Assembly: GCA_000181795.3 (NCBI GenBank)
Contig: CM012955.1
Span: 6,761,758 to 6,820,946 of the forward strand
Source: Trichinella spiralis
Lineage: Eukaryota; Nematoda; Enoplea; Trichinellida; Trichinellidae
Direction: 5' to 3'
DNA: 59,189 nt
Shown: piece after piece, positions 11,888 to 23,702 of the stretch
Numbering within the stretch: the stretch's first letter is position 1
Layout of the letters: each line of letters begins with the position of its first letter
Notes under the pieces: model-generated
The model's database searches: none
What the model saw: the letters and a program-made list of their open reading frames with translations, nothing else
What the model was told of the DNA's origin: nothing
Translations under genes and position numbers: made by a program

Positions 11888-14800
11888 CTTTTAGCAATTA
11901 CAAAATAAGTGAAGATACGCGTAACTTAACTAAACAAGCGTCTTCTCCTGGTCGAGAATTTTCTAGAAATTATAATAAAATAAGCAAAAAATCAAATCTA
12001 CTTTATGGGCATAAGACCGTCTTTTCATTGAAAACGGAACAACATTCACTATCAGCATATCGTTAGCCAACAATTATTACAACTGATGTCGCAAAAGCAA
12101 ATGAACAGCACTCACAAACAAATTTACATAAAATTCATCGGTGAACAAATACTATGTCCATTGTTCCCTCTACGGGCAAGACAAAATTTTGCTGCACGTT
12201 ACCTGAAAAGCAAATACATAGAGAAATTTCTCACAAACAAATTTCGATGTCAACAAAACAAGTATCATTTCTGTTTGCCTTCCAATAACATAATTCGAAT
12301 AAATTAAGCAATAAAGTATTTTTAATAACCATTACAATCGGCAAATCATGTATCATCAAAGTTAAGAACTGCCTTATAATGTTCAAAAGTTGAAATCAAT
12401 GTAAAAGATTGTCATAAATTATCAATGCATACATAAATTATCAAAACATAAGCATTATTTATCATCTAATACTTTAAAGTTTGATAAATAAAAAATCTAC
12501 AATTTAGTTATAATACATGCCAAGTGAACTTTAAACTGTCTAAATAAAAAATCTTAAACTTCGTAAAAAATTATTCAGAAATTACTTTTTAAGACTTCGT
12601 ATTTTAGATTGAAAAAATCACTTTTAAAAACGGAAAAAGTACATTTCACAGAAAATATACAATAAAACAATTAATTATAAATGATTTTAATATATATACA
12701 CCCCTTCAAAACAATCAGAAAAAAATCTACATTGATATTAAACATTTAAGTCGATGCAAATTCTTTTAAACTATTTATTGCCCATTTTTTACGTTCACCA
12801 ATTTTTAGTCAAATGGAATTTTACATTTTCCATTTGTAATAAACTCAGAAAGAAAAATAACATTTCCTTCTCTAAGAATAATTAATGATTCATAGACATT
12901 GACAACATTAATTATGTTATAAACTATGTAAGCCATCTTCAGTTTGCGCTTGATTATGTTACAATGAATCATTTTGTAAATACATAAAAAAATAATACGA
13001 AGTAACAAGCTGTTTTCCTGTGAAAGAAATAATCTTTAACAAGGATAAGCTTATAACCTGTAAAACTGAAGTTGCTTAAACTGAAGTTCACTTCATGAAT
13101 ATTGATCAGCCCACAGCAAATAACGTTAAGCAAGCAAGCAAGCGTATCATTTTTCATAGGACAACTTTTTCATGAAAATTAAAAAGCTTAATTTTGAAAA
13201 CCGATGCGTTAAACAACCTCGCCTCGTTGCATAAAGCTTCAACGTCTAATTTCATCTTATTTTGGATAGCTTATTCTCAGCGTGACAGAAAAAATAAAAT
13301 TATTATATTATTCATTTATACTGCACTACTATTTTGAAATTTCAAAATGCATTCACACAAATCTATTCGATAACTTTCAAGATGAAATTTCAAGAATTAT
13401 AAAACAGTAATATTTTATTATGCTCAACAGTTTCATTTACTGGTAATTAAGCATCTTTTCTATGAAATCCTTTGCATCAAAATTTTCTGATCTTTTGATC
13501 AAATTCAATATGTCACTTTAACATGCTGTGTGAAGCTGCAGCAAGAATTATCCAGTACATTTTAAATAAACAGAATCCAAAAATGGTTAAATAACTATCA
13601 TATAACACAAGAAAACTGCCGGTGCTAAACTTTCTTAAAGCTCAACGACGATGCGTAATTCTAAAGCCATTCAAATACTTGTCTTACTTATTTCTATTTA
13701 TTTATCATTTATCACAATCTGAGAAAACAAAATTGCTAACATAATTGCTAATTATTGGGAGTTATTCATTAATATTCACTATCCCCACAATTCATAATTA
13801 TAATAAAGAAAATAACTTTACCCATGTAAAAATGTAACGAATTAGAAAAATGTTTCGTTGAAGATGTTGACAATATTGTGCAAGTTTTATGCTACCTTTG
13901 TTGCTTGCCATCTAATTTGCAATAACATCGTAATTTTGGTCGAATAAACAATTTGCTAAAACGCACTATAACACATTTAGTATTTGTAGAGTTAAAACAT
14001 GTAAAATTGTATCAAATATGTAATAGGGATTTCTTATTTTAGATGAATTTCCATACTGTATTGTGAGTATTCTTTAAAGAAGAAATTTTGAAAATCAGGG
14101 ATACTGTATTACCTACAAAAGAATATGCAGGAGCAATTGATATTAGAATTGACATTTTTTTGCTCGTAAAAATTGAAAATCAATAAAATAAACTTTTATG
14201 GCTAATCTACAAATTTGTTTTCAATATATTATGACCATTTGTTTTCCTTAATCATTCATAGCCCCATTTGGTAGATAGTACCCCGATGAACAAGAAATCA
14301 TGAATTGAGTTGACAAGATTGAAAATGCTTAACAAATCTTTCTAATTAATTTAATTCAACTACCTGAAACACAGATTTTCAAAAATATTATAACTGCAAT
14401 GCTTACTGTTTTAGATACGTTTAAAAGGTTTGTAATTTTTCGTTGAATGGGCTTTAAGTTATCTTTATATTTTTTTCTAAAAACTTCCAATAAATTTTCA
14501 ATAACATTTTAATGCACCGTCATTTGATACAAGAAAATATATTTCCTGAACAGCATTCAATTCATTTTGTCTGTTAATTAATATTCACTGTTGATCAGTG
14601 TTATATTATTATTCATGTATATTAGGTTTCTATTTCGACAATGAAAATTTGTCGTCTGTTCACATTTATATTTTGTGCATATATGTTGTCACTAGCCATT
14701 ATAAATATATTAAGTAAACTGCCATAATTCAAATAATTCTGTATTACGTAAGTTACTTTATGTTTAATATTAATATTCCTTTTAAAAAATAATGATTCCA

Positions 14801-14939
14801 TTTTACGGATGTACAGCATGTTACTTAAACTTTTAAATTTAAAACCTGCACTCCGTTTTTTAATTTATACAAGTTACGTTTAAAGCTCACGAGAAAACTC
14901 AGTCATTTCATTGCTGTTTTGTTTGCTGTGTGGCGGCTC

Positions 14940-16066
14940 ATGCCGATGCTTTGTAATAATCTTCATTTTCCGGATGTGATAGATAACAAGTGGCAGATAC
15001 TTCAGCGTCTCGGTGCGGGCGGTTTCGGAACCGTATACAAAGTTTCAGAAGTGGGTGATGAAGAAAGTCGTTACGCTGCAAAGGTAAAAAAGTATATATT
15101 TCTAGCTGATAGCGAATCCATAAATTATATATCAATTAACCAAAATGTGTGCTCCTTGTATCATGGATAATATGAAATTACGCGTTTTGAAAAAAATTTA
15201 ATTATATATTATTTTTGCAATTTTCAAATGCAATGTACTGAAAATTGATGAAATTTTAAATCTCAAATGATTTTACTTAGAATTTTGTATTAGACCAATG
15301 TTCCTTGTCCAACATTTTCTTTAAATTACAGGTTCAGGTGGGAAGGGACGGCGAAAAAGTGATGCGGACAGAAGCTAAAATTTTGTCGGCACTTCAGGGT
15401 AAAAGCTCACGTATCTGTCAGCTAATTGCTTGCGGAAGCGATAACAAAGTCAACTATATTATTATGAACCTCACTGGAAGAAACTTGAAAGATTACAAAA
15501 ATTCTTTTCGTGGCAAACACCTGCCTCCTGTGGATGCACTCAAGATTAGTATTCAATGCATTGAAGTGATCAGAGAAGTACATGAAGCAGGTTTTATCCA
15601 CAGAGATATAAAGCCTGAAAATTTTGCAGTTGAATTCACAGGAAGCGCTGATAAAATTTACCTTCTCGATTTTGGTATTGCGAGGCAGTACCGTTTCAAA
15701 GACGGTTCACTGCGTCCAGCGCGTAAGGCTCCACTCTTTTATGGAACCCCGGAATACGCATCACCGAATGCCTTTGATGAAAAGGAACTTGGCCGGCATG
15801 ATGACCTGATATCGTGGTTTTACATGGTCGTTGAATTTTACGGGGGTTTCCTACCATGGAAACCATATAAAAATAATATGAAGCTTTGCGGACAAATCAA
15901 GAGAAAGAACTTCAGATCAACAACGTGGTTAAAGAATTTGCCTGAAGAATTTACTGAAATATATGAAACCGTTAGTAAAATGAATTATGAAGAAGAACCA
16001 AAATACGAAAACCTTATTGGAAAGCTAAAAATGATTCTGAAGCGAGATCACGGTATAAACTACTGA
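14940..16066 (+). CDS. TTBK/casein-kinase-1-like protein kinase, copy B
   Basis: Exons 14940-15083 and 15332-16066 have the same 248-bp intron and 292-residue product as copy A. Five residues differ: M51V, V63A, V141I (HRDIKPEN), L193P after GTPEYAS, and F276L. The catalytic Lys48, Glu62, Asp140, Lys142, Asn145 and Asp161 are unchanged, so it should also be active. Residue 193 lies in the segment where CK1 kinases have YASINAH, so the Pro/Leu change might alter the activation segment. Other differences are mainly synonymous. Because the two copies lie either side of an assembly gap, allelic variation at one locus is the simplest reading. A genuine tandem paralogue is the alternative. Confidence 0.9.
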
Positions 16067-18009
16067 ATCAATTTATAATTTTTAAATTATTTGCATGCTA
16101 TATCATTTTTTATGTAATGATTAAAGTGTATTCATTTATGAACATTTATCTTCATGCCATACCTTCTTTCAATCAATAATGTCACTTCAATATATCACAT
16201 ATTATTTATAGTGATGATAACGTTTCATCAGTACATTCTGATTTTTCAAAATTTCCTTATGCTTTTCTTTCCCCGTTTAAAATTGTATTTATTTCATACG
16301 CATAACAGAAGCAATAAAGCAATTAACAAAAAACCGAATATTTTAACTGGAAAAATGTTTTCATAAATTTCCCTACATTTACTTATTACTGTACTGTTCA
16401 CATCGTTCAATGTTATTCTAAAATAACATTCATCGCTAGCTTCGAGTGACAGTTTTTTGTTAAATCTCACAAATATGCTTCTATCTAATCTCAGCCACAT
16501 ATTGCAATAGACTAAATAATAAAAAGATCTCTTCAAAATTTTAGGTGAATTTCTTGTGCACCGTTCACCAGAGCTGCTGGTATTTATGCTTTATCCATGC
16601 AATAAAATAATGTTTTAACTGTTAAACAAACGAAACAAACATTCTGAAATATTCTATCCATAAAAATATATTCACCTGACTGAACTCTTAATCTGTATCA
16701 CAGGAAACATCAATCGACTCCATTTCAATAATATTAACTGAAACTGTAAAAATTAATAAGAAAATAATTTCAAAAGTAACTTACTTTACCAACTAAATAT
16801 GACACAGCTAATTGACATTCATCGTCGTGCAGAATGATGTACTAAAAACGCTGGATTTCCTTCTTCCTAAAAAGCCAATTGTTTTGCTAACAATCTGTCA
16901 ATGCGATGCAAACTTATATGTTCGCAATGTTGATTATAAAGAAGGCGTATTAGAATTTTTTATCAAGTATATAAAAAAACAACAGAGAGATTAATACAGC
17001 TCGTAAAATGTTGCATAATTCCATTTATTCGTGTCCAGATTGCATTGCGCAGAATTCATTTATGTATACATGCAGCGTTTACTTGAAAATAAAATACGCA
17101 GAATTCTATTTTTGTGAATCAATTAATTATTTAATAAATATAACAATCTTATAAGCAATATAATTATGAGCAGTTATTACAATAACATTACATACCTTGA
17201 TGCATATACTTTTATGGATAAAAAGATTTCATTACCAAAAAATATATAGAACTACTCCATTAGCATGCAGCATCACATGCCCAATTCTAACAGCTTTTAA
17301 GGTGAAGATGATTTTTTCCACGCAAAATTTTATCATATATTCTAGCACTGCTCAATTTGGTAAATAAAAAATGTAAAACATATCAGATATGAAAAAAGTT
17401 CGAATCAAAGTCAGCAGTTATACAATACAAGATGAATATTGCCGGGCGTGAGCAAAAAGAGACTCCATCGATCAATTGGAAAATTCCGTGTCTACCAATC
17501 ACGGTCGGCGTGAGCGAAAAGAGACTACGCGGGTGAATTTTCGACGAAAAGCGGAGCAACACAACCCTCACGCTAGTATAAAACTAGCCGTTCATTTTTA
17601 TCTTGATCTGTTGCTGAAGTTGCTGCACACGTAGAAGCGTGAAATTGCGTTTTGCAATAGCCTGCTTTACTGACTATGCAACGATTGAAGCTGTCGTTGT
17701 TGTTATCATGACTAGTTCAGCACCGCGTGCGTGCAAAGGAATGACAGACGCAAGATGTGCATGCAGTTGAGAACGACCGGCAGGCACTTTGTCAGATTAT
17801 CAGAATTCAGTAGAGTTGATGCAGAAAATGCAAAATGATATTTTAGTGTATAATATTCAAAATATTAGAAGCTGACATCAAAGCAAGTTACTCTCTTAAT
17901 AATTTACAAATAACAGTTACTATTCGTTAAATTCCAATACAAGAAAATACAAATATTAGATTCATTTCATAAAATTTATAGTTTTTGAGAGAAACCTTTA
18001 TTAAAATTA

Positions 18010-18263
18010 CTAAAATGTGCTTATACCTATTCGCTTCGCTGGGGTCGCTTGATGTAAATTCCAATTATTCCCCAAACCGGTTGTTGCATAGAACTGCAGC
18101 ATGTGGGATTATTCATGAATGCGTAAATCCCCGTCATGATAGATGTCAAAGGCACCGAAGAAAAACTTACGCCATCATTCGACGTTCTGTAAAAATTTTC
18201 TATGTATGGGGCACGTTTTGTGCGAGGGTAGGTTGCGCGCAGGCAATCAAAACTCCACAGCAT
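18010..18263 (-). CDS. candidate tiny spliced gene, copy B (58 aa)
   Basis: The second copy of the 58-residue spliced frame has exons 18263-18171 and 18093-18010 with identical splice signals. It adds no independent evidence of selection, because the whole 7.6 kb segment is nearly identical and may be allelic. Confidence 0.35.
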
Positions 18264-19210
18264 TCAAAACAAACAAGCAATTTTTAATTGGGTTGAGTAA
18301 ATAAAATTGAGAGTAACGCTAGCTCAAAAGCAAGCAAAATAATAGATATCGCACAGAAATTTCCATCTTCACCACTCAATGAATGATTCTGACGTAAAAC
18401 CATTTCGTAAAAAATACTTCCAAAAACGTGGTATACTATGCCTACTTACACTGAAATGCACCTGCCTTTTCTTCAATTGAATTGCAGAAACCATTGAAGT
18501 TCTCAAGTTTGAATTCAACCGGTAATCAGTTTGCCAAGAGACTTATATACTGTACTGAGTTTCGTAGGAGACACGGTCACTGGGGAAGCGAGAGTGATCT
18601 CTTTTGCTGGACTTCGGCGCCGCTTCAATTCTGCTGTCGCTCTTTTACAAATGGCGGCTACAACTCAGGTGGCTTTAATTCACATCCATTTGGTCTGGAA
18701 CTGTACAGCCGCTATTTTGTCTTCTCTTTGTATTTTCCCCAAGGGAAACATACGACGATCCTGCAGGGAGTGCAATATCAGGCCAACCCGCGACGAACCG
18801 TGGTGAAGGCCCGCGATCGCCTGTCTAGCCATTCAAAATCATTTGCAAATTTATATTGAGTCCACTTGGAATTTAAACCATACAATAAAATTATAAGAAC
18901 AGATATTTGCATTGGAACTACAATTTGAAACAGTGAACATTGAACTGTTAATGAAATGTATGGAATTTAAATATGGAAGGGTCACATAAATTGCGATGCT
19001 TCTGTCATCATTTCCGGCTTGTTCCGTTGCCGATGTGCAGTGGGCTGGCTTCTAGGCAAGATCGGCTGTTCCAGCGAGGGCGGGTCCTCCAGGGCCAGGG
19101 TACAGTTGGCACTACAGTTAACCACTCTGCAAGAGCATCTGATAACTGGTGATAATATACTATGTAATTAAAGCAGTCAACGTTTATTTTTCATTTAAAA
19201 TGTTAACAAA

Positions 19211-19570
19211 TCAAACAAGAATTATATTCTCATCACTGTTCACCAAATCCGGCCATCGTTCCGCTAGCTTATCAATGAGTTGATGATAGAAATCACAAAG
19301 TCTTGACTCGAAGAATTCATGGAACCACGTTTTCAGTTAAACATCGTTGTTAAATGAAACGCAATGCAGAACGCTGGGCAGCGACCAGAAAAGATGATAA
19401 TCTGACAGTGCTGAATCATGGGGCGAATATGGTAGGTTTGGTAGAACTATCCAGCCGAGCTCCTTCCTGAAGTGAAGTACACGATGAATTTCCCCTAGGC
19501 ATGCATTTTTGTGTTGGCCAAGCAAACCATCCGGTTGCTCAGATTTTTTCTGTGATGTTATTACCTTCAT
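19211..19570 (-). mobile_element. mariner transposase 3' fragment (pseudogene)
   Basis: Minus-strand translation gives the C-terminal third of a mariner-type (DD34D) transposase: ELGWIVLPNLPYSP, then SDYHLFWSL, FNND, and after one in-frame TAA the segment KTWFHEFFESR...AERWPDLVNS up to the natural stop at 19213-19211. The third catalytic Asp normally sits in the PYSPDLAPSDYH motif; here the motif reads PYSPHDSALSDYH, with an extra residue. The N-terminal two thirds are not recognisable upstream and no terminal inverted repeats were found. It is therefore a dead, truncated copy. It sits just left of the large inverted repeat. Confidence 0.85.
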
Positions 19571-19869
19571 ACATGATGTACATTTGCCGCACTATACGCT
19601 CATCATTCATCGTGTTATTTTTTTGAATCCCTTACAATTTGTCAACGAAGTGAATGGGACGGGCAACGGTATCCTGAGAGTATATTGTTATAATTTTTAT
19701 AATTTTATTTCAGTAAAACACAAATAAACAATTATTATTATTATTTATTTCGATAAAGAATTAAATACATAAATGAAAATTAAATGTGACATCAATAATA
19801 AAATAAATGATCTTTAAAATGTGAATATAACAAAAAAATAAGTGGAGTTAAAGAATCATCAGACACTAG

Positions 19870-20283
19870 TTAGAGATGAATTATTTGCAGCATAACATCC
19901 TTTGGTGGTACATTACGGTTCTCTCTGGAAATTATCACTGGCTTCATTTGCACCATTATTCTATTCAACGGTGGATCTCTTCTCACAGCAACAATCTTCT
20001 TACACGCCATTTGTTGCGCATTGCGGCCACAGCGATATTCGCCACTTGGAACTTTGGAATAAAATCGAAGTGGAACCGATTTGAAACAGCCGATATCTTT
20101 TAATACTTGATTGTGCCGTATTTCCCTACGACGTCTCCAATCGGTATTTTTCGCCTTTCTGTACAGCAAAATTAAGTAGAAAATGGCGACCACCATCGCG
20201 ATCCATTGGATCACTGCTGCCATCCTAATCACATACTGAAACCGTTTTACGAACTCGCAATTGAACATTCGAGAATCAAGCAT
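19870..20283 (-). CDS. single-pass membrane protein, left palindrome copy (137 aa)
   Basis: One coding exon of 137 residues starts at the ATG just after a splice acceptor (CTCTTTCAG then A-ATG). A 51-bp 5'UTR intron (20335-20285) begins with GTAAGTG. Residues about 20-42 (MAAVIQWIAMVVAIFYLILL) form one membrane helix, and a strongly basic segment follows (RKAKNTDWRRRREIRH). The C-terminal two thirds is soluble, with few cysteines and many basic residues. By the positive-inside rule the long C-terminus would be cytosolic. No family is recognised. It differs from the right copy at four residues. Complete promoter signals and an intact frame in both copies argue that both genes are live. Confidence 0.75.
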   Translation of the reverse strand: MLDSRMFNCEFVKRFQYVIRMAAVIQWIAMVVAIFYLILLYRKAKNTDWRRRREIRHNQVLKDIGCFKSVPLRFYSKVPSGEYRCGRNAQQMACKKIVAVRRDPPLNRIMVQMKPVIISRENRNVPPKDVMLQIIHL

Positions 20284-20402
20284 TCTGAAAGAGAACGAAA
20301 ATTACAAAATTTTACCCTCTAAATTGTTCACTTACTTGACGTCAGAGGAGCGTCCTGTTCGTCAAAAAAGGCAAAACTGATCGCAAATCCCGTTAATCGC
20401 TG

Positions 20403-20412
20403 CTTATATATA
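20403..20412 (-). promoter_or_regulatory. TATA box of left membrane-protein gene
   Basis: TATATATAAG on the minus strand lies about 120 bases upstream of the ATG and about 70 bases upstream of the 5'UTR donor. A perfect CRE-like palindrome TGACGTCA lies just before the donor (around 20337-20345) and is conserved in the other copy. Confidence 0.6.
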
Positions 20413-20539
20413 GCTAGAATTTAATGTACTTTAAACGTTTTTTTGTTTTAAATTTGATCAATGAAGCTTTTTGTTTAAATTTACCTCCAATGTTTATATA
20501 TTTTAAATTTACTCTAAATTAACCCCTTGATGAATTGTT

Positions 20540-20742
20540 GGGGTGTAGCACACCCCAGGCGGTTTTGTTTTCGATGCAGTTTGTCAATTTTTATTTTTAT
20601 AGTCTGAAGCTCTGTGACTTCGCTTTTGAAACAATAACACATATTTTGAAAAGAAATGCAATATTTCAGATATTTTTGTTTGGTCTATAGAACATCGTAA
20701 ATTTAAAAAATACATTGTTGGGTTCTTGGGGTGTGGCATATC
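20540..20742 (-). promoter_or_regulatory. inverted CACCC motifs, left upstream region
   Basis: GGGGTGTAGCACACCCC at 20540-20556 is a perfect seven-base inverted repeat around a three-base centre. A second, imperfect one (GGGGTGTGGCATATCC) starts at 20728. ACACCCC and CCACACCC are typical cores for KLF/Sp-type zinc fingers in animals. The motifs stand out as GC-rich islands in AT-rich DNA about 130 and 330 bases upstream of the TATA box. Binding is inferred, not shown. Confidence 0.45.
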
Positions 20743-22149
20743 CTCACTTTACAAAAACACGTGTAAAAAGCTTAAAATATCTTCAATTATTATAAAAGTT
20801 GCTTTAATAGATTGTAAAAAAAATAGTTGTATATGACGGCATTGAAATATTTTCAATTTTAATAATTTTGAAGACTTTTATAGGTAAAAATTGCAACGAA
20901 ATTATCGTTAGAAAATCGTCATTTTAGTTCTTTTCTTCGTGTAGATTATGTTTCGCAAAATTCATGAGACAAGTAACAGAGTTGAGTATAACACGCTATT
21001 CTGCGCATTTTGAGACTAAAATTCAGATCTCTAATCATTTTTTGGGGTTTTGAAATTGAGAAACACATTTAACACAATTTACGCAAAATGTATAACTACA
21101 AATTTATATTTTAAACAAAAGTAAAGGTTTCATTTTTTTATTTAAATACAACATAAAAATGAAAATAATAACACTGGTGAACAGGAGCTATTGGAAAGAA
21201 AGATTGGAAAGATTAAATTCTTTTGCAAAAGAGAAACATTTTCAAAGAGCGCTACAACCGAAATGATAAAATATTTCAGTGTTAACATTCAGCAATCACC
21301 ACTCCCAGTTTTAGTTGAAAACTGCAACTGTGGACAATTTATCAATTGCACACTTCCCCATTGTACTAAAATCGCCTTTATCTACTCATCAGAAATCTGT
21401 TAAATTCTGATGGATATGGCTTTCTGGACAGGACGGCAATGCACTGGAAATTGAGACGGAAATAGACAAGGAAATGGATTCCGTTATTACTCATGCTGCA
21501 GTAAGCGACAAGTACACCATTAAGCAGGAAGTAAAGTCCTGTTGGGCATAAAGCTAGACGCATCTACCTGGGCAAAACAAATCAACCGGAACGGTGCATT
21601 AGCTATTTAAAAGAAAATTGAACACTGCAAATGCTATTTTCTCTAATTGCTGTGTATAGCGTGAACTTCCTTGTGCTCTTTTCCGTATCGTTGCTTTGAT
21701 ATTTTTTAAATGATGGAAGCATTCAATGATGTAATTCAATTCATAACTACAAATATGAACATACAAAAATTAGTATACATAGGTCAGTGCTACTCCCTGA
21801 AGCACACAAACTGCAATGACAAATGTTGGAGTTACAGAGTCCAGCAGCGACGGGTAGCTGCAGTTACGAATAGATTGCATTGTAATAAAATTAATGTAGA
21901 ATATTTTTCAAGTGCCATATCGTGTCATACTCCTGAACAACTACGATTATAGCACCTTGTATGTACTTTGTTCATTATTATTGTATAGTTCATTTTCCCC
22001 ATTGTATATAATGTAATATAGTTCAGATTTAGTTGCTGTTGCTGATTATTATTTATGTTATTTGTTGTTGATTTATACTGATTGTGGGCTGCTGTTGTAA
22101 CACAAAGCTGTATACTATATGTTTGAAGAATTCCAAAGCGCTTGTAGAG

Positions 22150-22552
22150 AAAAACGAAAGTGTTTTTGTGCAAAACAGTCTGCTCATTTGCACAAACGTG
22201 AAGAAATAAAATTACAAAAACAGGTCATTATTTGAACAATAAATCTAAATAAATCTAAAATAACTTTTATTGCGTTAAAGTAATTACAGCTATTCTAAAG
22301 TAAGATTGCTCATAACTAGTGTTTAACTTCTTTACATTTGCTGAGAATTTCCTGTGTACATTCTCAAGAAGAAAATTTAAAAAGATGTCTCAATTTACAT
22401 ATGGTAATAAAGAAGTGATATTGGTGATTAAAAGCAATGCTTCTTCACAGTTTTAGATTTATTGTTCAAATAATGACTTGTTTTTGTAATTTTATTTCTT
22501 CACGTTTGTGCTAATGAGCAGACTGTTTTGCGCAAATACACTTTCGTTTTTC
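22150..22552. repeat. nested inverted repeat (about 100-bp arms)
   Basis: 22150-22249 and 22452-22552 are near-perfect reverse complements, sharing AAAACGAAAGTG, GTGCAAAACAGTC and AGAAATAAAATTACAAAAAC blocks, with about 200 bases between. The form is that of a foldback or MITE-like element. No target duplication could be fixed. Confidence 0.8.
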
Positions 22553-22837
22553 ATTATACAGTTAAGCATAACATGTCATCGGCATTCTGAAAATTTGATA
22601 TATAAGAATTAAAGAAAAGATTTTTCTTTTGACTGAATTATTGATTATTTCAAAATTTTATACATTTCAAAATTCACCACAGTTAGTCAAAGCAAGTTGG
22701 TGCAAGTCGTATGAATTGGAGAAAAAGAAAATTTTCCAGCATCACTAGAGCGATAAAAACAGCAGTACGTTTCTCTGCAGTATGACATGCTTTACCCTAT
22801 GATGGATTGTTGGCGTTGGGCACGTTGTTGGATTCCT

Positions 22838-22854
22838 GGGGTGTTCCACATCCC
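22838..22854 (+). promoter_or_regulatory. third CACCC-like palindrome in the spacer
   Basis: GGGGTGTTCCACATCCC follows GTTGGATTCCT, closely matching the GTTGGGTTCTTGGGGTGT context of the arm motifs. It lies just outside the right arm and has no partner at the mirrored place on the left. It may be a separate copy of the same motif-bearing unit. Confidence 0.4.
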
Positions 22855-23243
22855 ACATTAGATTTCCTGCTCAACACTTTTCCATATGTTTAAGCTAAAA
22901 CCACAGAAATGGCTTAGCAAAACGAAGTCGCATTAGGGCACCAAAAAATGACTACAGATCTCTATTGTAGTCTCAAAATTTGCAGAATAACGTGTTGCAC
23001 TCAACTCTGTTACTTGTTTTATGAATATTGCAAAACATAGTCTACACGAAGAAAAAAACTAAAAAATGACGATTTTTTAACGATAATTTTGTCGCAGTTT
23101 TTACCAATAAAAGGCTTCAAAATCTTTAAAATTGAAAATATTTCAATGCCGTCATATACAACTATCTTTTTACAATCTATTAAAGCAACTTTCATAATAA
23201 TTGAAGATATTTTAAGCTTTTCACACGTGTTTTTGTAAAGTGA

Positions 23244-23447
23244 GGGTATGCCACACCCCAAGAACCCAACAATGTATTTTTTAAATTTACGATGTTCTAT
23301 AGACCAAACAAAAATATCTGAAATATTGCATTTCTTTTCAAAATATATCTTATTGTTTCAAAAGAGTTGTCACAAAGCTTCAGACTATAAAAATAAAAAT
23401 TGACAAACTGCATCGAAAACAAAGCCGCCTGGGGTGTGCTACACCCC
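23244..23447 (+). promoter_or_regulatory. inverted CACCC motifs, right upstream region
   Basis: The mirror of the left sites: GGGTATGCCACACCCC at 23244-23259 and the perfect GGGGTGTGCTACACCCC at 23431-23447. Both are conserved although flanking bases differ between the arms. Confidence 0.45.
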
Positions 23448-23573
23448 AACAATTCATCAAAGGGTTAATTTAGAGTAAATTTAAAGTATATATACATTGG
23501 AGGTAAATTTAAACAAAAAGCTTCATTGATCAAATTTAAAACAAAAAACGTTTAAAGTACATTAAACTCTAGC

Positions 23574-23583
23574 TATATATAAG
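23574..23583 (+). promoter_or_regulatory. TATA box of right membrane-protein gene
   Basis: TATATATAAG is followed by GCAGCG, as in the left copy. The likely start site is about 25-30 bases downstream. TGACGTCA (23642-23649) then lies in the 5'UTR immediately before the GTAAGTG donor. Confidence 0.6.
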
Positions 23584-23702
23584 CAGCGATTGACGGGATT
23601 TGCAATCAGTTTTGCCTTTTTTGACGAACAGGACGCTCCTCTGACGTCAAGTAAGTGAACAATTTAGAGGGTAAAATTTTGTAATTTTCGTTCTCTTTCA
23701 GA

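Larger units (their letters stand above)
11888..19486 (+). repeat. long direct duplication, copy B (7.6 kb)
   Basis: This is the partner of 4280-11877, starting at the first base after the N run. Only past 19486 does the sequence continue into new material (rest of the mariner relic, then the large inverted repeat). Only before 4280 does copy A have unique flanking sequence. The two copies therefore behave like the right end of one contig and the left end of the next. Confidence 0.95.
19707..21047 (+). repeat. left arm of large inverted repeat (1.34 kb)
   Basis: This segment is the reverse complement of 22938-24276. The outer ends read TTTCAGTAAAACACAAA inward on both sides and are bordered by TA, which could be a target duplication but is weak evidence in AT-rich DNA. 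The arm includes the entire membrane-protein gene, its 5'UTR intron, TATA box and about 600 bp upstream. By eye the arms differ at about 4 percent of non-coding positions but only about 1 percent within the coding sequence. Confidence 0.93.
21048..22937. other. spacer of the large inverted repeat
   Basis: About 1.9 kb of non-repeated DNA lies between the arms. A coding-like frame of about 46 codons on the plus strand ends at a TAA near 21551 (contains EIETEIDKEMDS and SDKYTIKQEVKSC). It is preceded by a possible acceptor CTGGACAG at about 21427, but no start or partner exon was found. The rest is AT-rich and holds a smaller nested inverted repeat. Confidence 0.4.

Noticed and set aside
11860-12066. 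68-codon frame across the gap
   Set aside because: It runs through the N run, so it is an artefact.
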